Shown here: in pieces, positions 1 through 8,802 of the stretch
Numbering within the stretch: position 1 is the stretch's first letter
Layout of the letters: every line of letters begins with the position of its first letter
DNA from: Parabacteroides goldsteinii
Lineage (GTDB): Bacteria > Bacteroidota > Bacteroidia > Bacteroidales > Tannerellaceae
Length of the DNA: 64,000 nucleotides
Reading direction: 5' to 3'
Assembly (NCBI RefSeq): GCF_015550595.1
Contig: NZ_JADNBB010000015.1
Span: forward strand, 92,525 to 156,524
Made by a program: the position numbers and the translations under genes
The notes under the pieces: generated by a model
Seen by the model: only the letters and a program-made list of their open reading frames with translations
What the model was told of the DNA's origin: nothing
Databases searched by the model: none

Positions 1-1041
1 CAGGCACTGACTATCAGAGCACTGGCCTTGTTTGATTTGACTCGTATTTATGGTTACCCCTATACAAAGGACAACGGTGCTTCCTGGGGGGCATGTATCG
101 TGCAGGATGTTCGTCAGATCGATAGTAAGCCATCCCGTAACACTGTAGCCGAATGTTTTGACGCTATCATTAAAGACCTGAATGATGCCATTCCACAACT
201 CAGTCCGGAGTTTAATTTCGGAAAGATGAATCGTTGGGGTGCAATGACTTTGTTGAGCCGTGCTTACCTGTACAAGGGGGATAATGAAAATGCATTGAAA
301 GTGGCTGAAGAGGCTATAGCCGGTGCAGCCAAGTATAAATATCACCTGTGGAGTAACGAAGAATATCCCACAGCCTGGGGAGATGAACGTAGTGCTTCCG
401 ATCCCGGTGAAGTATTTTTCGAGATCGTTAATCTGACGGTAGATAGTCCGGGAAAAGAAAGTATGGGATATCTTTGTTGGCGCAGCGGATATTCGGATAT
501 GATCCTGACCAGCTCTTTCTTCGGATTGTTGAATGAGGACCCGGATGATGTTCGTAACAAGGTGTACGAAATCTATAAGGCAAAAGCTTATATCAATAAG
601 TATCAGCCACAGAAAGGTGAAAACCCGGCAGATGCCAATATACCGTTGTTACGTATGTCCGAACTTTATCTGAATGCAGCTGAGGCGGCTGTTAAATTGG
701 GCAATAATGTAAAAGCTGTTAAGTATCTTGAACCGATCGTGAACCGTGCAAATCCGGAAATGACAGTAAAAGATGAGACGCTTTCACTTGAACGTGTATT
801 GAACGAGCGTCGTAAAGAGTTCTACGGTGAAGGCCACCGTTTGTATGATGCTTTACGTAATAACCAGACAATAGAGCGTAAAGATGTGAAGATATCTGCT
901 ATCAGCAGTACGAAACATCTCTCAATGCCGGATGAAGCAAAGAAATTTGATCGGAATTATTATAAAGTTGTGCTTCCTATTCCTAAATTTGAAATCGATA
1001 CGAATCCAAATATCGCATCACAACAGAATCCTGATTATTAA
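1..1041 (+). CDS. SusD/RagB-family outer-membrane lipoprotein, 5' truncated
   Basis: The frame is open back to the first base of the window, so only the C-terminal part (about 346 residues) is present. SusD proteins are surface lipoproteins that cap a SusC TonB-dependent transporter and deliver glycans or peptides. Family marks seen here are the helical segment KMNRWGAMTLLSRAYLYKG, the pre-C-terminal LNERRKEFYGEGHRLYDALR, and the tail PIPKFEIDTNPNIASQQNP, which closely follows the usual SusD ending. The susC partner and the lipoprotein signal would lie upstream, outside the window. The next gene begins 10 bp later, so they may be cotranscribed. The substrate cannot be told from this fragment. 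Confidence 0.93.
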   Translation, partial: QALTIRALALFDLTRIYGYPYTKDNGASWGACIVQDVRQIDSKPSRNTVAECFDAIIKDLNDAIPQLSPEFNFGKMNRWGAMTLLSRAYLYKGDNENALKVAEEAIAGAAKYKYHLWSNEEYPTAWGDERSASDPGEVFFEIVNLTVDSPGKESMGYLCWRSGYSDMILTSSFFGLLNEDPDDVRNKVYEIYKAKAYINKYQPQKGENPADANIPLLRMSELYLNAAEAAVKLGNNVKAVKYLEPIVNRANPEMTVKDETLSLERVLNERRKEFYGEGHRLYDALRNNQTIERKDVKISAISSTKHLSMPDEAKKFDRNYYKVVLPIPKFEIDTNPNIASQQNPDY

Positions 1042-1051
1042 ATAGATATAT

Positions 1052-2197
1052 ATGAAATCTTTCCAATATAAATTTATAGTATTATTCGTTCTCCTGACAA
1101 GCTGCTTTGTGCAGCTGTCGGGTGCGGATAAGAAATATAAAGAAAAAGTAGAATCATTATCTACCGACGGGCCTTATTTATTGTATAATGCCGACGGTAG
1201 TTTCCGGTCGGTTTCTGTAGATACGGCAGGCAATCTGAATGACCAGACCTATCCGGCAGTACCGAAAGGTTTTTCGTTTGACGTTTATTCCGATAAAGGA
1301 GAAAAGCTGTTTCCGGTTACTCTACATCGCATCAAACGTCCTGAATGGAAAAACAAGCAGGCTGAGAAGATGATTGTCCTTTCCGATCCCCATGCCAACT
1401 GGGAGTGTTTCTCTTCTATTCTGAGAGAGTGGAATGTGGTGGATAAGGACTATCGTTGGTCGTTCGGCAAGAATCATCTGGTGGTGATCGGCGATATATT
1501 CGACCGTGGGAAAGATGTATTGCCTATTTACTGGTTGCTTTATAAATTGGAAAAGGAAGCGACGGAGGCTGGCGGACGCATGACTTTCCTTTTGGGAAAT
1601 CATGAAGGGATGGTTTTGGCCGGTGACCTGCGTTATACAAAAAGTAAATATCTTCATTTGGCAGATACGTTGAATATCCCTTACCAGAAACTATGGAACG
1701 AACAGACAGAGTTGGGGCGTTGGCTGGCGACGCGAAACACTATGCAACTTATAGGAGATAACCTGTTTGTGCATGCCGGACTCAGTATGAAGTTTCTGGA
1801 AAAGAATAAAAGTATACCCCAAGTGAATAAGATTATGAGTGAAGGATTGTTCCTCACGAAGGAAGAACGTAAAAAGGCTTCCGATGATATTGCTTTCATG
1901 TATGCGACCTACGGGCCGATCTGGTACCGGGGAATGGTGCATAGTGCCGACAAGTATCATCCTTTATATCCGGAAGACCTGCCGAAGATTTTCAGTAAGT
2001 ATCAGGCAAAACGCCTTTTCGTGGGACACACCATCTTTGATGATATCTCCACCTTCTATCGGTATCGTGTGGTCGCAGTAAATGTAGACAACAAAGAGAA
2101 TATGGAAAAGAAACGTGGTCGCGGTGTATTGGTGGAGGATAACCGGATGTATGTCATTTACGACTCCGGAAAGAAAACATTGATTGAAGAGCAATGA
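1052..2197 (+). CDS. secreted PPP-type metallophosphatase (calcineurin-like)
   Basis: A 381-residue protein with an N-terminal hydrophobic signal ending in a lipobox-like LTSC (Cys18), so probably an envelope lipoprotein. The phosphoprotein-phosphatase metal-binding signature is complete and in order: SDPHANWECF (about residue 111), GDIFDRGKDV, LGNHEGMV, FVHAGL and a late FVGHT. These bind two metals and the phosphate in PPP/Shewanella-like phosphatases; no substrate can be inferred. It follows the susD gene by 10 bp and may be the last gene of that operon. After it comes a 328-bp gene-free gap holding a REP-like element. Confidence 0.85.
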   Translation: MKSFQYKFIVLFVLLTSCFVQLSGADKKYKEKVESLSTDGPYLLYNADGSFRSVSVDTAGNLNDQTYPAVPKGFSFDVYSDKGEKLFPVTLHRIKRPEWKNKQAEKMIVLSDPHANWECFSSILREWNVVDKDYRWSFGKNHLVVIGDIFDRGKDVLPIYWLLYKLEKEATEAGGRMTFLLGNHEGMVLAGDLRYTKSKYLHLADTLNIPYQKLWNEQTELGRWLATRNTMQLIGDNLFVHAGLSMKFLEKNKSIPQVNKIMSEGLFLTKEERKKASDDIAFMYATYGPIWYRGMVHSADKYHPLYPEDLPKIFSKYQAKRLFVGHTIFDDISTFYRYRVVAVNVDNKENMEKKRGRGVLVEDNRMYVIYDSGKKTLIEEQ

Positions 2198-2276
2198 TTC
2201 ATAATTTGTCAAGTTTTGAATGTTTCAATTATTGTCAAATAGGAGCAATCATTGAAGCTTCCCCTTATCAAAGAGA

Positions 2277-2460
2277 CTTCGCCATTACAGGTTCATTTGC
2301 CGTCTGCTTTAGCTGACGGATTACAAGTTGTTTCTCCTTTTTTGGCTTTAGCCACATTTCTCTTAACAGAGAGTGTGTGTTTAAAATGGGACTAAAGTCC
2401 AATGAAATAGATCATTTACTAATCCGTCAGTTAAAACTGACGGCAAATAAACCTGTAACT
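2277..2460 (+). repeat. REP-like composite palindromic element, copy 1
   Basis: This fills most of the 328-bp gap between the phosphatase and murF. It starts near cgccattacaggtt and ends near aaataaacctgtaac, so its ends are inverted relative to each other. Four palindromes lie inside: 2299-2319 (imperfect, around ccgtc/gacgg), TGGCTTTAGCCA at 2343-2354, GGACTAAAGTCC at 2389-2400, and CCGTCAGTTAAAACTGACGG (perfect) at 2424-2443. A second copy lies inverted at 26484-26663 with the same palindromes in the mirrored order. Non-coding; no transposase is present. It resembles REP or MITE-type dispersed elements. Confidence 0.8.
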
Positions 2461-2525
2461 AAGCCTGCCTTATTAAGGACAGTTAGCCGATGGGCACATA
2501 AGCTCATATCTTTCTAGCTATCCTT

Positions 2526-3809
2526 TTATAGAACTTCTATCGTTTTCTCCAACGCCATTCCGTGTGAACCTTTGATCAGGATATGATATCCTTTTAACGG
2601 GTTGGCTTTTAATGCATCGATCAATTCTTCTGTTGTTGGATAAGTGGCAAATTCTTTGCCTGCTTTCCGGAAATGTTCCCCGCAAAGGAATACCTTATCG
2701 AACTTACCAGCTTTTACTTCTGCTATCACTTCGGCATGTAATTCGTCGCTTGCCGGACCCAATTCACGCATGTCTCCCAGAATAACGGCTTTAGGGGATA
2801 CGGGCATGGAAGTAAAGTTCTCGATAGCCACCTTCATACTGCTCGGGTTAGCATTGTATGCATCGATCAGTAAAGTATTATGTTCTGTTTTTTTCAATTG
2901 CGAACGGTTGTTGGTCGGTTCGTATGCCGCGATAGCCCGGCTGATACGTTCTGCCGGAATCTTGAAATAACGACCCACAGCTACGGCTGTCAATACATTG
3001 TCGAGGTTGTATCCACCTATCAGATGCGTTTCAACCGTATGTATCTTGCCCTGCTGTTTCCAGTCGAAAGTAAGGTATGGGTTACAACTGATGACGTGGC
3101 CTGAAGCAAAAGAACTATCATCGTTGCCGTAAGTGATCTGTTCGATTCCTTTGGCAATCTCTTGCAGGTCTTTATTCTCTTTTTTAATAAATATCTTGCC
3201 TTTGGTACGACGGATATAGTCGTATAACTCTCCTTTGGTCTTGACTACTCCCTCAAACGAACCGAAACCTTCCAGATGCGCACGACCTACATTTGTAATG
3301 ATCCCGTAGTTGGGCAATGCTATCTCTACCAGTTCCTTGATGTCTCCCGGATGGCTGGCTCCCATTTCTATCACTGCCATTTCATGGTCGTGGGTCAGAC
3401 GAAGCAGGGTGAGCGGGACGCCGATATGATTGTTGAAGTTTCCTTCGGTATAAAGCAGGTTAAATTTGGTAGATAATACAGCAGCTAATAGCTCTTTGGT
3501 AGTGGTTTTACCGTTTGTCCCGGTAATTCCGATAATAGGGATACCCAGCATTTTCCGGTGACGGTAAGCCAGTTGCTGTAGAGTAGTCAATACATTATCG
3601 ACCAAAATGGTACGTTCTCCAATGACATAATCCGGGTTATCGATTACTGCGTAGGAGCAACCGGTAGCTAAAGCCTTTTCCGCATATTGGTTTCCATCGA
3701 ACCTTTCGCCTTTCAGGGCGAAAAAGATGGACCCCCTGGGGCAATTGCGGCTGTCTGTTGTTATTTTCGGATTATGTATAAATAATTCATACAGTTTTGA
3801 TATACTCAT
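2526..3809 (-). CDS. murF: UDP-N-acetylmuramoyl-tripeptide--D-alanyl-D-alanine ligase
   Basis: Cytoplasmic ATP-dependent ligase that adds D-Ala-D-Ala to the UDP-MurNAc-tripeptide, the last soluble step of peptidoglycan precursor synthesis. 427 residues, a little short of the roughly 450 typical of MurF. The Mur-ligase P-loop GITGTNGKTTTKE is at about residues 94-106, with a central ENFNNHIGVPLTLL-type region (GNFNNHIGVPLTLL here) and a late DAYNANPSSM motif characteristic of MurF. It is transcribed away from folP; the two start regions are separated by 118 bp containing a heptanucleotide repeat. A TACTTTTG -7 element on the minus strand at 3841-3848 fits its promoter. Confidence 0.97.
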   Translation of the reverse strand: MSISKLYELFIHNPKITTDSRNCPRGSIFFALKGERFDGNQYAEKALATGCSYAVIDNPDYVIGERTILVDNVLTTLQQLAYRHRKMLGIPIIGITGTNGKTTTKELLAAVLSTKFNLLYTEGNFNNHIGVPLTLLRLTHDHEMAVIEMGASHPGDIKELVEIALPNYGIITNVGRAHLEGFGSFEGVVKTKGELYDYIRRTKGKIFIKKENKDLQEIAKGIEQITYGNDDSSFASGHVISCNPYLTFDWKQQGKIHTVETHLIGGYNLDNVLTAVAVGRYFKIPAERISRAIAAYEPTNNRSQLKKTEHNTLLIDAYNANPSSMKVAIENFTSMPVSPKAVILGDMRELGPASDELHAEVIAEVKAGKFDKVFLCGEHFRKAGKEFATYPTTEELIDALKANPLKGYHILIKGSHGMALEKTIEVL

Positions 3810-3840
3810 AGCTTTTTTTCATTTGCTTATTATTGGTGAG

Positions 3841-3848
3841 CAAAAGTA
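3841..3848 (-). promoter_or_regulatory. putative murF promoter -7 element (TACTTTTG)
   Basis: The minus strand reads TACTTTTG, an exact match to the Bacteroides -7 consensus TAnnTTTG, about 32 bp before the murF start. No good -33 TTTG is seen at the usual spacing; that position falls in the heptamer array. Confidence 0.55.
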
Positions 3849-3855
3849 ACAATTA

Positions 3856-3883
3856 AATGAAGAATGAGGAATGAAGAATGAAT
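3856..3883 (+). repeat. heptanucleotide array AATGAAG x4 between murF and folP
   Basis: Four in-register heptamers: AATGAAG, AATGAGG, AATGAAG, AATGAAT. The array lies between the divergent murF (-7 at 3841-3848) and folP (-7 at 3902-3909) promoters, where both -33 elements would be expected. Confidence 0.75.
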
Positions 3884-3901
3884 ATTTAAATGAGAATCGT
3901 G

Positions 3902-3909
3902 TATCTTTG
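3902..3909 (+). promoter_or_regulatory. putative folP promoter -7 element (TATCTTTG)
   Basis: TATCTTTG matches TAnnTTTG exactly and ends 18 bp before the folP ATG, giving a very short leader. The -33 position falls in the heptamer array and does not match TTTG well. Confidence 0.5.
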
Positions 3910-3927
3910 CTGGAAATATAGATCGCA

Positions 3928-4767
3928 ATGTTAGATAAAACGCTCAATATTAAGGGTACACTCTTGTCGTTGGCGACTCCTGTCGTGATGGGTATTTTGA
4001 ATGTAACCCCCGACTCTTTCTACGCCGACAGCCGTAAACAGAATGAAGCTGCTATCAATGACCGGATACAGGCAATTCTCTCGGAAGGCGGAGAGATTAT
4101 CGATATCGGCGGGTATTCTTCCCGTCCTGATGCAACCGAGGTCTCCCCGGAAGAAGAAATGGAGCGCCTGGCGTTTGCATTGAAGATTTTGAATACGCAT
4201 TATCCGGAAGCTGTGGTTTCGGTGGATACCTTTCGTGCTGATGTTGCCCGTAAATGTGTGGAGGAATATGGTGTTGCCATCATAAATGATATATCCGGCG
4301 GCGAACTGGATAAAAACATGTTTGCGACAGTAGCCGATCTGAATGTACCTTATATAATGATGCATATGCGAGGCACTCCCCAAACAATGCAACAATATAC
4401 CGGTTATACGGATATGATGGAGGAGATCATGTTGTATTTTGCTACGAAAGTTCGTGAATTGCGTTTGCTGGGCGTGAACGATATTATTCTTGATCCCGGT
4501 TTTGGCTTCAGTAAGACCGTCGATCAGAACTACTTTCTGATGAATCATCTGCGGGAATTCGGATTGTTCGAACTTCCTCTTCTAGTGGGTATATCCCGTA
4601 AAAGTATGATCTACCGTTTCCTTGGAGGAACACCGGCCGATAGCCTGAACGGTACTACGGTATTGAACACGCTGGCACTGATGAACGGGGCTGATATTCT
4701 CCGAGTCCATGATGTAAAAGCCGCTGTCGAAGCCGTCAAACTTGTTTCAAAAACTGTCAACTGTTAA
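3928..4767 (+). CDS. folP: dihydropteroate synthase
   Basis: Condenses p-aminobenzoate with dihydropterin pyrophosphate in folate synthesis; the target of sulfonamides. 279 residues, normal for the family. The TIM-barrel signatures are present: MGILNVTPDSF at residues 21-31, DIGGYSSRPDA for the second DHPS motif, NDISGG, and the phosphate-binding ILDPGFGFSK. The stop codon lies within the heptamer pair AACTGTC-AACTGTT (4752-4765), and cdaA starts 5 bp after the stop. The folP-cdaA pairing is common in Bacteroidetes. Confidence 0.97.
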   Translation: MLDKTLNIKGTLLSLATPVVMGILNVTPDSFYADSRKQNEAAINDRIQAILSEGGEIIDIGGYSSRPDATEVSPEEEMERLAFALKILNTHYPEAVVSVDTFRADVARKCVEEYGVAIINDISGGELDKNMFATVADLNVPYIMMHMRGTPQTMQQYTGYTDMMEEIMLYFATKVRELRLLGVNDIILDPGFGFSKTVDQNYFLMNHLREFGLFELPLLVGISRKSMIYRFLGGTPADSLNGTTVLNTLALMNGADILRVHDVKAAVEAVKLVSKTVNC

Positions 4768-4771
4768 TATT

Positions 4772-5557
4772 ATGTGGATGCATTTCGGAATAAAAGACCT
4801 GATCGATGTACTGCTGGTAGCCTTTTTTCTCTACCAGACATACAAACTGATGAAAAGTTCAGGTACGCTGGCCATCTTTAGTGGGGTAGTTTCGTTTATT
4901 ATAGTATGGATTCTTGTTTCGCAGGTGCTGGAAATGCGTTTGATGGGTGCCATACTGGATAAGTTTATCAGTGTCGGTTTTGTAGTGCTGGTTATTCTGT
5001 TTCAGGATGAGATCCGCCGTTTCCTGATGGCGTTGGGGTCCCACCGGGGATGGAAGTTCCTGGGAAAACTCTTTTCAAAGAGGGATACGAACAATGAACG
5101 TGAAGGGAAATTTGTCGCCCCCGTAGTATTAGCCTGTATGAATATGGCCCGTAAAAAGACCGGTGCCCTGATCGTGATCCAGCAGGATGTCGATCTCTCG
5201 ATCTACGAGCATACGGGAGAGATGTTCAACGCCGATGTCAATGCCCGTCTGATCGAAAATATATTCTTTAAGAACAGTCCTTTGCATGATGGCGCTATGA
5301 TCATTGCCGATGGACGGATCAAGGCCGCAGGCTGTATCCTTCCGGTTGCCCAGAATGCCAGTCTGCCGAAAGATCTGGGGTTGCGACACCGTTCCGCATT
5401 GGGTATGTCTCTTGAAACTGATGCATTGATAATTATTGTATCGGAAGAACGGGGTAAAATATCTGTGGCCCATAATGGTAAGCTGGAGATCAATATTTCG
5501 GCCGAAGATCTTCAGCAAATCCTTTCCGGAGGGAGAGAAGTAGTGAATTACTGTTAA
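4772..5557 (+). CDS. cdaA: diadenylate cyclase (c-di-AMP synthase), CdaA type
   Basis: Makes cyclic di-AMP from two ATP; controls osmolyte and cell-wall homeostasis. The ATG at 4772 (MWMHFGIKDL) is preferred over the upstream in-frame TTG at 4742, which would overlap folP. About 261 residues: three membrane segments in the first ~90 residues, then a DAC domain with the catalytic DGA (SPLHDGAMII) and RHR (LGLRHRSALG) motifs. Translationally close to folP, so very likely one operon. The gap to pta contains a separate promoter. Confidence 0.95.
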   Translation: MWMHFGIKDLIDVLLVAFFLYQTYKLMKSSGTLAIFSGVVSFIIVWILVSQVLEMRLMGAILDKFISVGFVVLVILFQDEIRRFLMALGSHRGWKFLGKLFSKRDTNNEREGKFVAPVVLACMNMARKKTGALIVIQQDVDLSIYEHTGEMFNADVNARLIENIFFKNSPLHDGAMIIADGRIKAAGCILPVAQNASLPKDLGLRHRSALGMSLETDALIIIVSEERGKISVAHNGKLEINISAEDLQQILSGGREVVNYC

Positions 5558-5627
5558 ATGTTCTGAAAGTGACAGCTCCGGTTGTAAATAGTTTGTGCTT
5601 TTTGCAAACTCTATGTTGCATTTTGTC

Positions 5628-5635
5628 TACTTTTG
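5628..5635 (+). promoter_or_regulatory. putative pta-ackA promoter -7 element (TACTTTTG)
   Basis: An exact TAnnTTTG match ending 50 bp before the pta ATG. A TTTG at 5601-5604 is a possible -33 element, though its 23-bp spacing is longer than the usual 19-21. Confidence 0.5.
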
Positions 5636-5685
5636 TAGCCGCAAACAGTAGCAATTACTAAATACTATAAAAAATATCTTCCGCT

Positions 5686-6702
5686 ATGGACTTAATGCAA
5701 GAGATTATTGCACGCGCTAAAGCTGACAAGCAGCGTATTGTTCTTCCCGAAGGAACAGAAGAAAGAACATTGAAAGCCGCCGACCGTTTATTGGCCGATG
5801 GAGTTGCCGACATTATTCTGATTGGAAATCCGGCAGAGATTTCCTCTTTGGCAGCTAACTACGGTCTGAACCACATCGGACAGGCTACTATTGTTGACCC
5901 TAAAGATCATGAAAAGAAAGCAGCTTATGCAGATCTGCTTTTCCAATTACGTCAGAAAAAAGGTATGACACCTGAAAAGGCTGCTGTCCTTGTTGAAGAT
6001 CCTTTGTTTCTGGCTTGCCTGATGATCAAGGCCGGTGATGCCGATGGCGAAATTGCCGGTGCGCAGAATACGACAGGTAATGTGCTTCGTCCTGCTCTGC
6101 AGATCGTTAAGACTGCTCCGGGTATGAGCTGTGTATCGGGTGCATTCCTTATGTTCACAAAGAAACCGGAATATGGAAAAGATGGTCTCCTTGTATTTGC
6201 CGACTGTGCTGTGATGCCGAATCCGACTGCTCCCGAACTGGCTAGTATTGCTGTGGCTACTGCTGCAACAGCTCGTGATATCGTTGGTGTAGAACCTCGC
6301 GTGGCTATGTTGAGTTTCTCTACGAAAGGAAGTGCTTCTCACGAAATGGTAGACAAGGTAGTTGAAGCTACCCGTCTGGCTAAAGAAATGGCTCCGGAAC
6401 TGAAGATCGATGGTGAGTTACAGTCTGATGCAGCTCTGGTAGAATCGGTTGCTTCATTGAAGGCTCCGGGCAGCGAAGTGGCAGGTAAGGCTAACGTACT
6501 CGTATTCCCTACATTGGAGGTTGGTAATATCGCTTATAAACTGGTTCAGCGTCTGGGTGATGCAGAAGCCGTAGGCCCGATCCTTCAGGGTATGGCTGCT
6601 CCGGTGAACGATCTTTCCCGTGGTTGCTCAGTAGACGATATCTATAAGATGGTTGCTATTGCAAGTAATCAGTCGATCGGTTTGAAAGCTGCCAAAAAAT
6701 AA
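5686..6702 (+). CDS. pta: phosphate acetyltransferase
   Basis: Converts acetyl-CoA and phosphate to acetyl phosphate and CoA, the first step of acetate fermentation. 338 residues, the short single-domain form without the N-terminal DRTGG extension of E. coli Pta. Seen: N-terminal RIVLPEGTEERTLKAA, central GEIAGAQNTTGNVLRPALQ, SFSTKGSASH and VFPTLEVGNIAYKL near the C-terminus, all typical of the PTA fold. ackA follows after 24 bp, so the two enzymes form the acetate-producing, ATP-yielding operon. Confidence 0.97.
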   Translation: MDLMQEIIARAKADKQRIVLPEGTEERTLKAADRLLADGVADIILIGNPAEISSLAANYGLNHIGQATIVDPKDHEKKAAYADLLFQLRQKKGMTPEKAAVLVEDPLFLACLMIKAGDADGEIAGAQNTTGNVLRPALQIVKTAPGMSCVSGAFLMFTKKPEYGKDGLLVFADCAVMPNPTAPELASIAVATAATARDIVGVEPRVAMLSFSTKGSASHEMVDKVVEATRLAKEMAPELKIDGELQSDAALVESVASLKAPGSEVAGKANVLVFPTLEVGNIAYKLVQRLGDAEAVGPILQGMAAPVNDLSRGCSVDDIYKMVAIASNQSIGLKAAKK

Positions 6703-6726
6703 AGAAAAAAGACACAACGAAAAGAT

Positions 6727-7926
6727 ATGAAGATATTAGTTTTAAATTGCGGAAGTTCGTCTGTAAAGTACAAGTTGTTCAATATGGACACACATGAAGT
6801 ACTTGCACAGGGGGGGGTGGAGAAACTGGGGCTGCCGGGTTCTTTCCTGAAATTCACTCAGCCGGATGGTAAGAAGGTTATTCTGGACAAAGAATTACCG
6901 GAACACAATGCGGCTATTGAGTTTATCCTGAGCGTACTGACAGATGATAAATACGGCTGTATCAAGTCGTTTAACGAAATTGACGCTGTAGGTCATCGTG
7001 TAGTACACGGTGGTGAAGCATTCAGCGGAAGTGTGGAAATTACTCCGGAAGTGATCGGTAAAATGGTTGAGTGTATCGACTTGGCACCGCTTCATAACCC
7101 ACCTAACCTGAAAGGTATCCGTGCCATGAGCGCATTGATCCCGGGCATTCGCCAGGTGGGTGTATTCGATACAGCTTTCCACCAGACAATGCCGGATTAT
7201 GCTTATATGTACGGTCTGCCTTATTCCCTGTATAAGAAATATGGTATCCGTCGTTACGGTTTCCACGGAACAAGCCATCGCTACGTGTCAAAACGTGCCT
7301 GCGAAATCCTGGGTGTTCCTTACGAAGAACAGAAGATCATCACAGCTCACGTTGGTAACGGTGGTTCAATCGCTGCTGTTAAGAACGGTAAGAGCGTAGA
7401 TACTTCCATGGGATTGACTCCGGTTGAAGGTCTATTGATGGGAACTCGTTGTGGTGATGTAGATGCCGGTGCACTTACATTCATTATGGATAAGGAAAAA
7501 CTGGATGCTAAAGGGTTGTCCGACCTGATCAACAAGCAAAGCGGTGTACAAGGAGTTTCAGGTATCTCTTCCGACATGCGTGAAATCGAAGCTGCTGTTG
7601 CTGAAGGTGACAAGCGTGCTATCCTTGCATTGGACATTTACAACTACCGCATCAAGAAATATATCGGTGCTTATGCTGCTGCCATGGGTGGTTGCGATAT
7701 CCTGGTATGGACCGGTGGTGTGGGTGAAAACCAGTGGGCTACCCGTCGTGTTGTATGTGAAAACATGGAATACATGGGCATGAAGATCGACGTTCAGAAG
7801 AACGATGGTATGCGTGGTGAAGAAATGGTGATCAGTACTCCGGACAGTAAGGTGACAATTATCGTTGTTCCTACCGACGAAGAATATATGATTGCTTCCG
7901 ATACAATGGATATATTAGGTAAATAA
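6727..7926 (+). CDS. ackA: acetate kinase
   Basis: Transfers phosphate from acetyl phosphate to ADP, giving acetate and ATP. 399 residues, full length for the family. Seen: N-terminal LNCGSSSVKYKLF, VGHRVVHGGEAFS, GFHGTSHRYVS, the adenosine-binding HVGNGGSIAAVKNG, and TGGVGENQWATR near the C-terminus. Second gene of the pta-ackA operon; a strong terminator follows. A run of eight G at 6810-6817 (codons about 28-30) is in frame and could be a slippage site. Confidence 0.98.
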   Translation: MKILVLNCGSSSVKYKLFNMDTHEVLAQGGVEKLGLPGSFLKFTQPDGKKVILDKELPEHNAAIEFILSVLTDDKYGCIKSFNEIDAVGHRVVHGGEAFSGSVEITPEVIGKMVECIDLAPLHNPPNLKGIRAMSALIPGIRQVGVFDTAFHQTMPDYAYMYGLPYSLYKKYGIRRYGFHGTSHRYVSKRACEILGVPYEEQKIITAHVGNGGSIAAVKNGKSVDTSMGLTPVEGLLMGTRCGDVDAGALTFIMDKEKLDAKGLSDLINKQSGVQGVSGISSDMREIEAAVAEGDKRAILALDIYNYRIKKYIGAYAAAMGGCDILVWTGGVGENQWATRRVVCENMEYMGMKIDVQKNDGMRGEEMVISTPDSKVTIIVVPTDEEYMIASDTMDILGK

Positions 7927-7976
7927 TAAATAGTACTAGTCCTCACAGCTTACAAAACACAGGATTAGTGTTTAGG

Positions 7977-8009
7977 CTGCTCCGACACCGGTTGGAGCAG
8001 TCTTTTTTT
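7977..8009 (+). terminator. rho-independent terminator of pta-ackA
   Basis: Stem CTGCTCC / GGAGCAG (7977-7983 with 7994-8000), ten-base loop, then a seven-T run at 8003-8009. It lies between ackA and the convergent lpxH gene. Confidence 0.85.
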
Positions 8010-8025
8010 ATGCCGTTATGTGAAG

Positions 8026-8802
8026 TTATTCAGTTTCGAACTGTTCAAGGAACAGGTTTTCCCCATCCCATACGATATAGGAGAACAGTTTCATCCAGTC
8101 GCCGGCTATCAGTAGGCGGGAAGTACGTGAAAGCATCAGGTCGAGCATGATGTGGCGGTGGCCGAAAATGAAGAAGTTGATATCCGGATGTGTTTTCAGA
8201 TACTCTTTGGCAAAGAGAACCATATATTCATGTTCTTCACCTTGATAGTCGGGAGATTCACATGTCTTGTGCTTTTCCAGCCCTTTTTTGCGGCTGCTCA
8301 GAGACCAGCCGAGAGCAAAGCCGAATGTCCAGCGGGGGTGAATGCCGGCATACAGCCATTGACAGAATTTATTGCGGAAAAGAGCACGGATAAAACGGAA
8401 TGCTTTGCTACGGAAATCTACTTCGTCACCGTGCCCCAGGAAGAAACGTTTACCTAGTAAGTCGACAGTTAATACATCCCGGTGAATGGTTGCCCCTATC
8501 TCATTAGGAAGATAATCGAACATCCAGATATCGTGGTTGCCGATAAATATATGAATCTCTATGCCGCTGTCCGACAGTTCGGCGAGTTTTCCTAAAAAAC
8601 GGGTAAAACCTTTGGGTACTACATATTTATATTCATACCAGTAGTCGAATATGTCTCCCAGGAAATAGACTGCCAATGCATCCTCCTTGATGCTGTCGAG
8701 CCAGCGAACGAGTTTTTTCTCGATAGCCAGCGGGTCTTTATGAAAGCGGGCACCCAGGTGGGCGTCCGACGCAAAATATATTTTCTTCCGCGAAGGATTC
8801 AT
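8026..8802 (-). CDS. lpxH: UDP-2,3-diacylglucosamine diphosphatase
   Basis: Peripheral membrane hydrolase making lipid X from UDP-diacylglucosamine in lipid A synthesis. 258 residues. Dimetal calcineurin-fold motifs are in order: SDAHLG (Asp13, His15), GDIFDYWYEY, GNHDIW, GHGDEVD and GHRHI, the pattern of LpxH rather than of general phosphoesterases. The start overlaps the stop of the SufT-like gene by 4 bp, so translation is probably coupled. It converges on ackA across the terminator at about 8.0 kb. Confidence 0.9.
   Translation of the reverse strand: MNPSRKKIYFASDAHLGARFHKDPLAIEKKLVRWLDSIKEDALAVYFLGDIFDYWYEYKYVVPKGFTRFLGKLAELSDSGIEIHIFIGNHDIWMFDYLPNEIGATIHRDVLTVDLLGKRFFLGHGDEVDFRSKAFRFIRALFRNKFCQWLYAGIHPRWTFGFALGWSLSSRKKGLEKHKTCESPDYQGEEHEYMVLFAKEYLKTHPDINFFIFGHRHIMLDLMLSRTSRLLIAGDWMKLFSYIVWDGENLFLEQFETE

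Noticed and set aside
4742..4771. TTG start for cdaA
   Set aside because: It would overlap the folP end; the ATG at 4772 begins the usual membrane segment.
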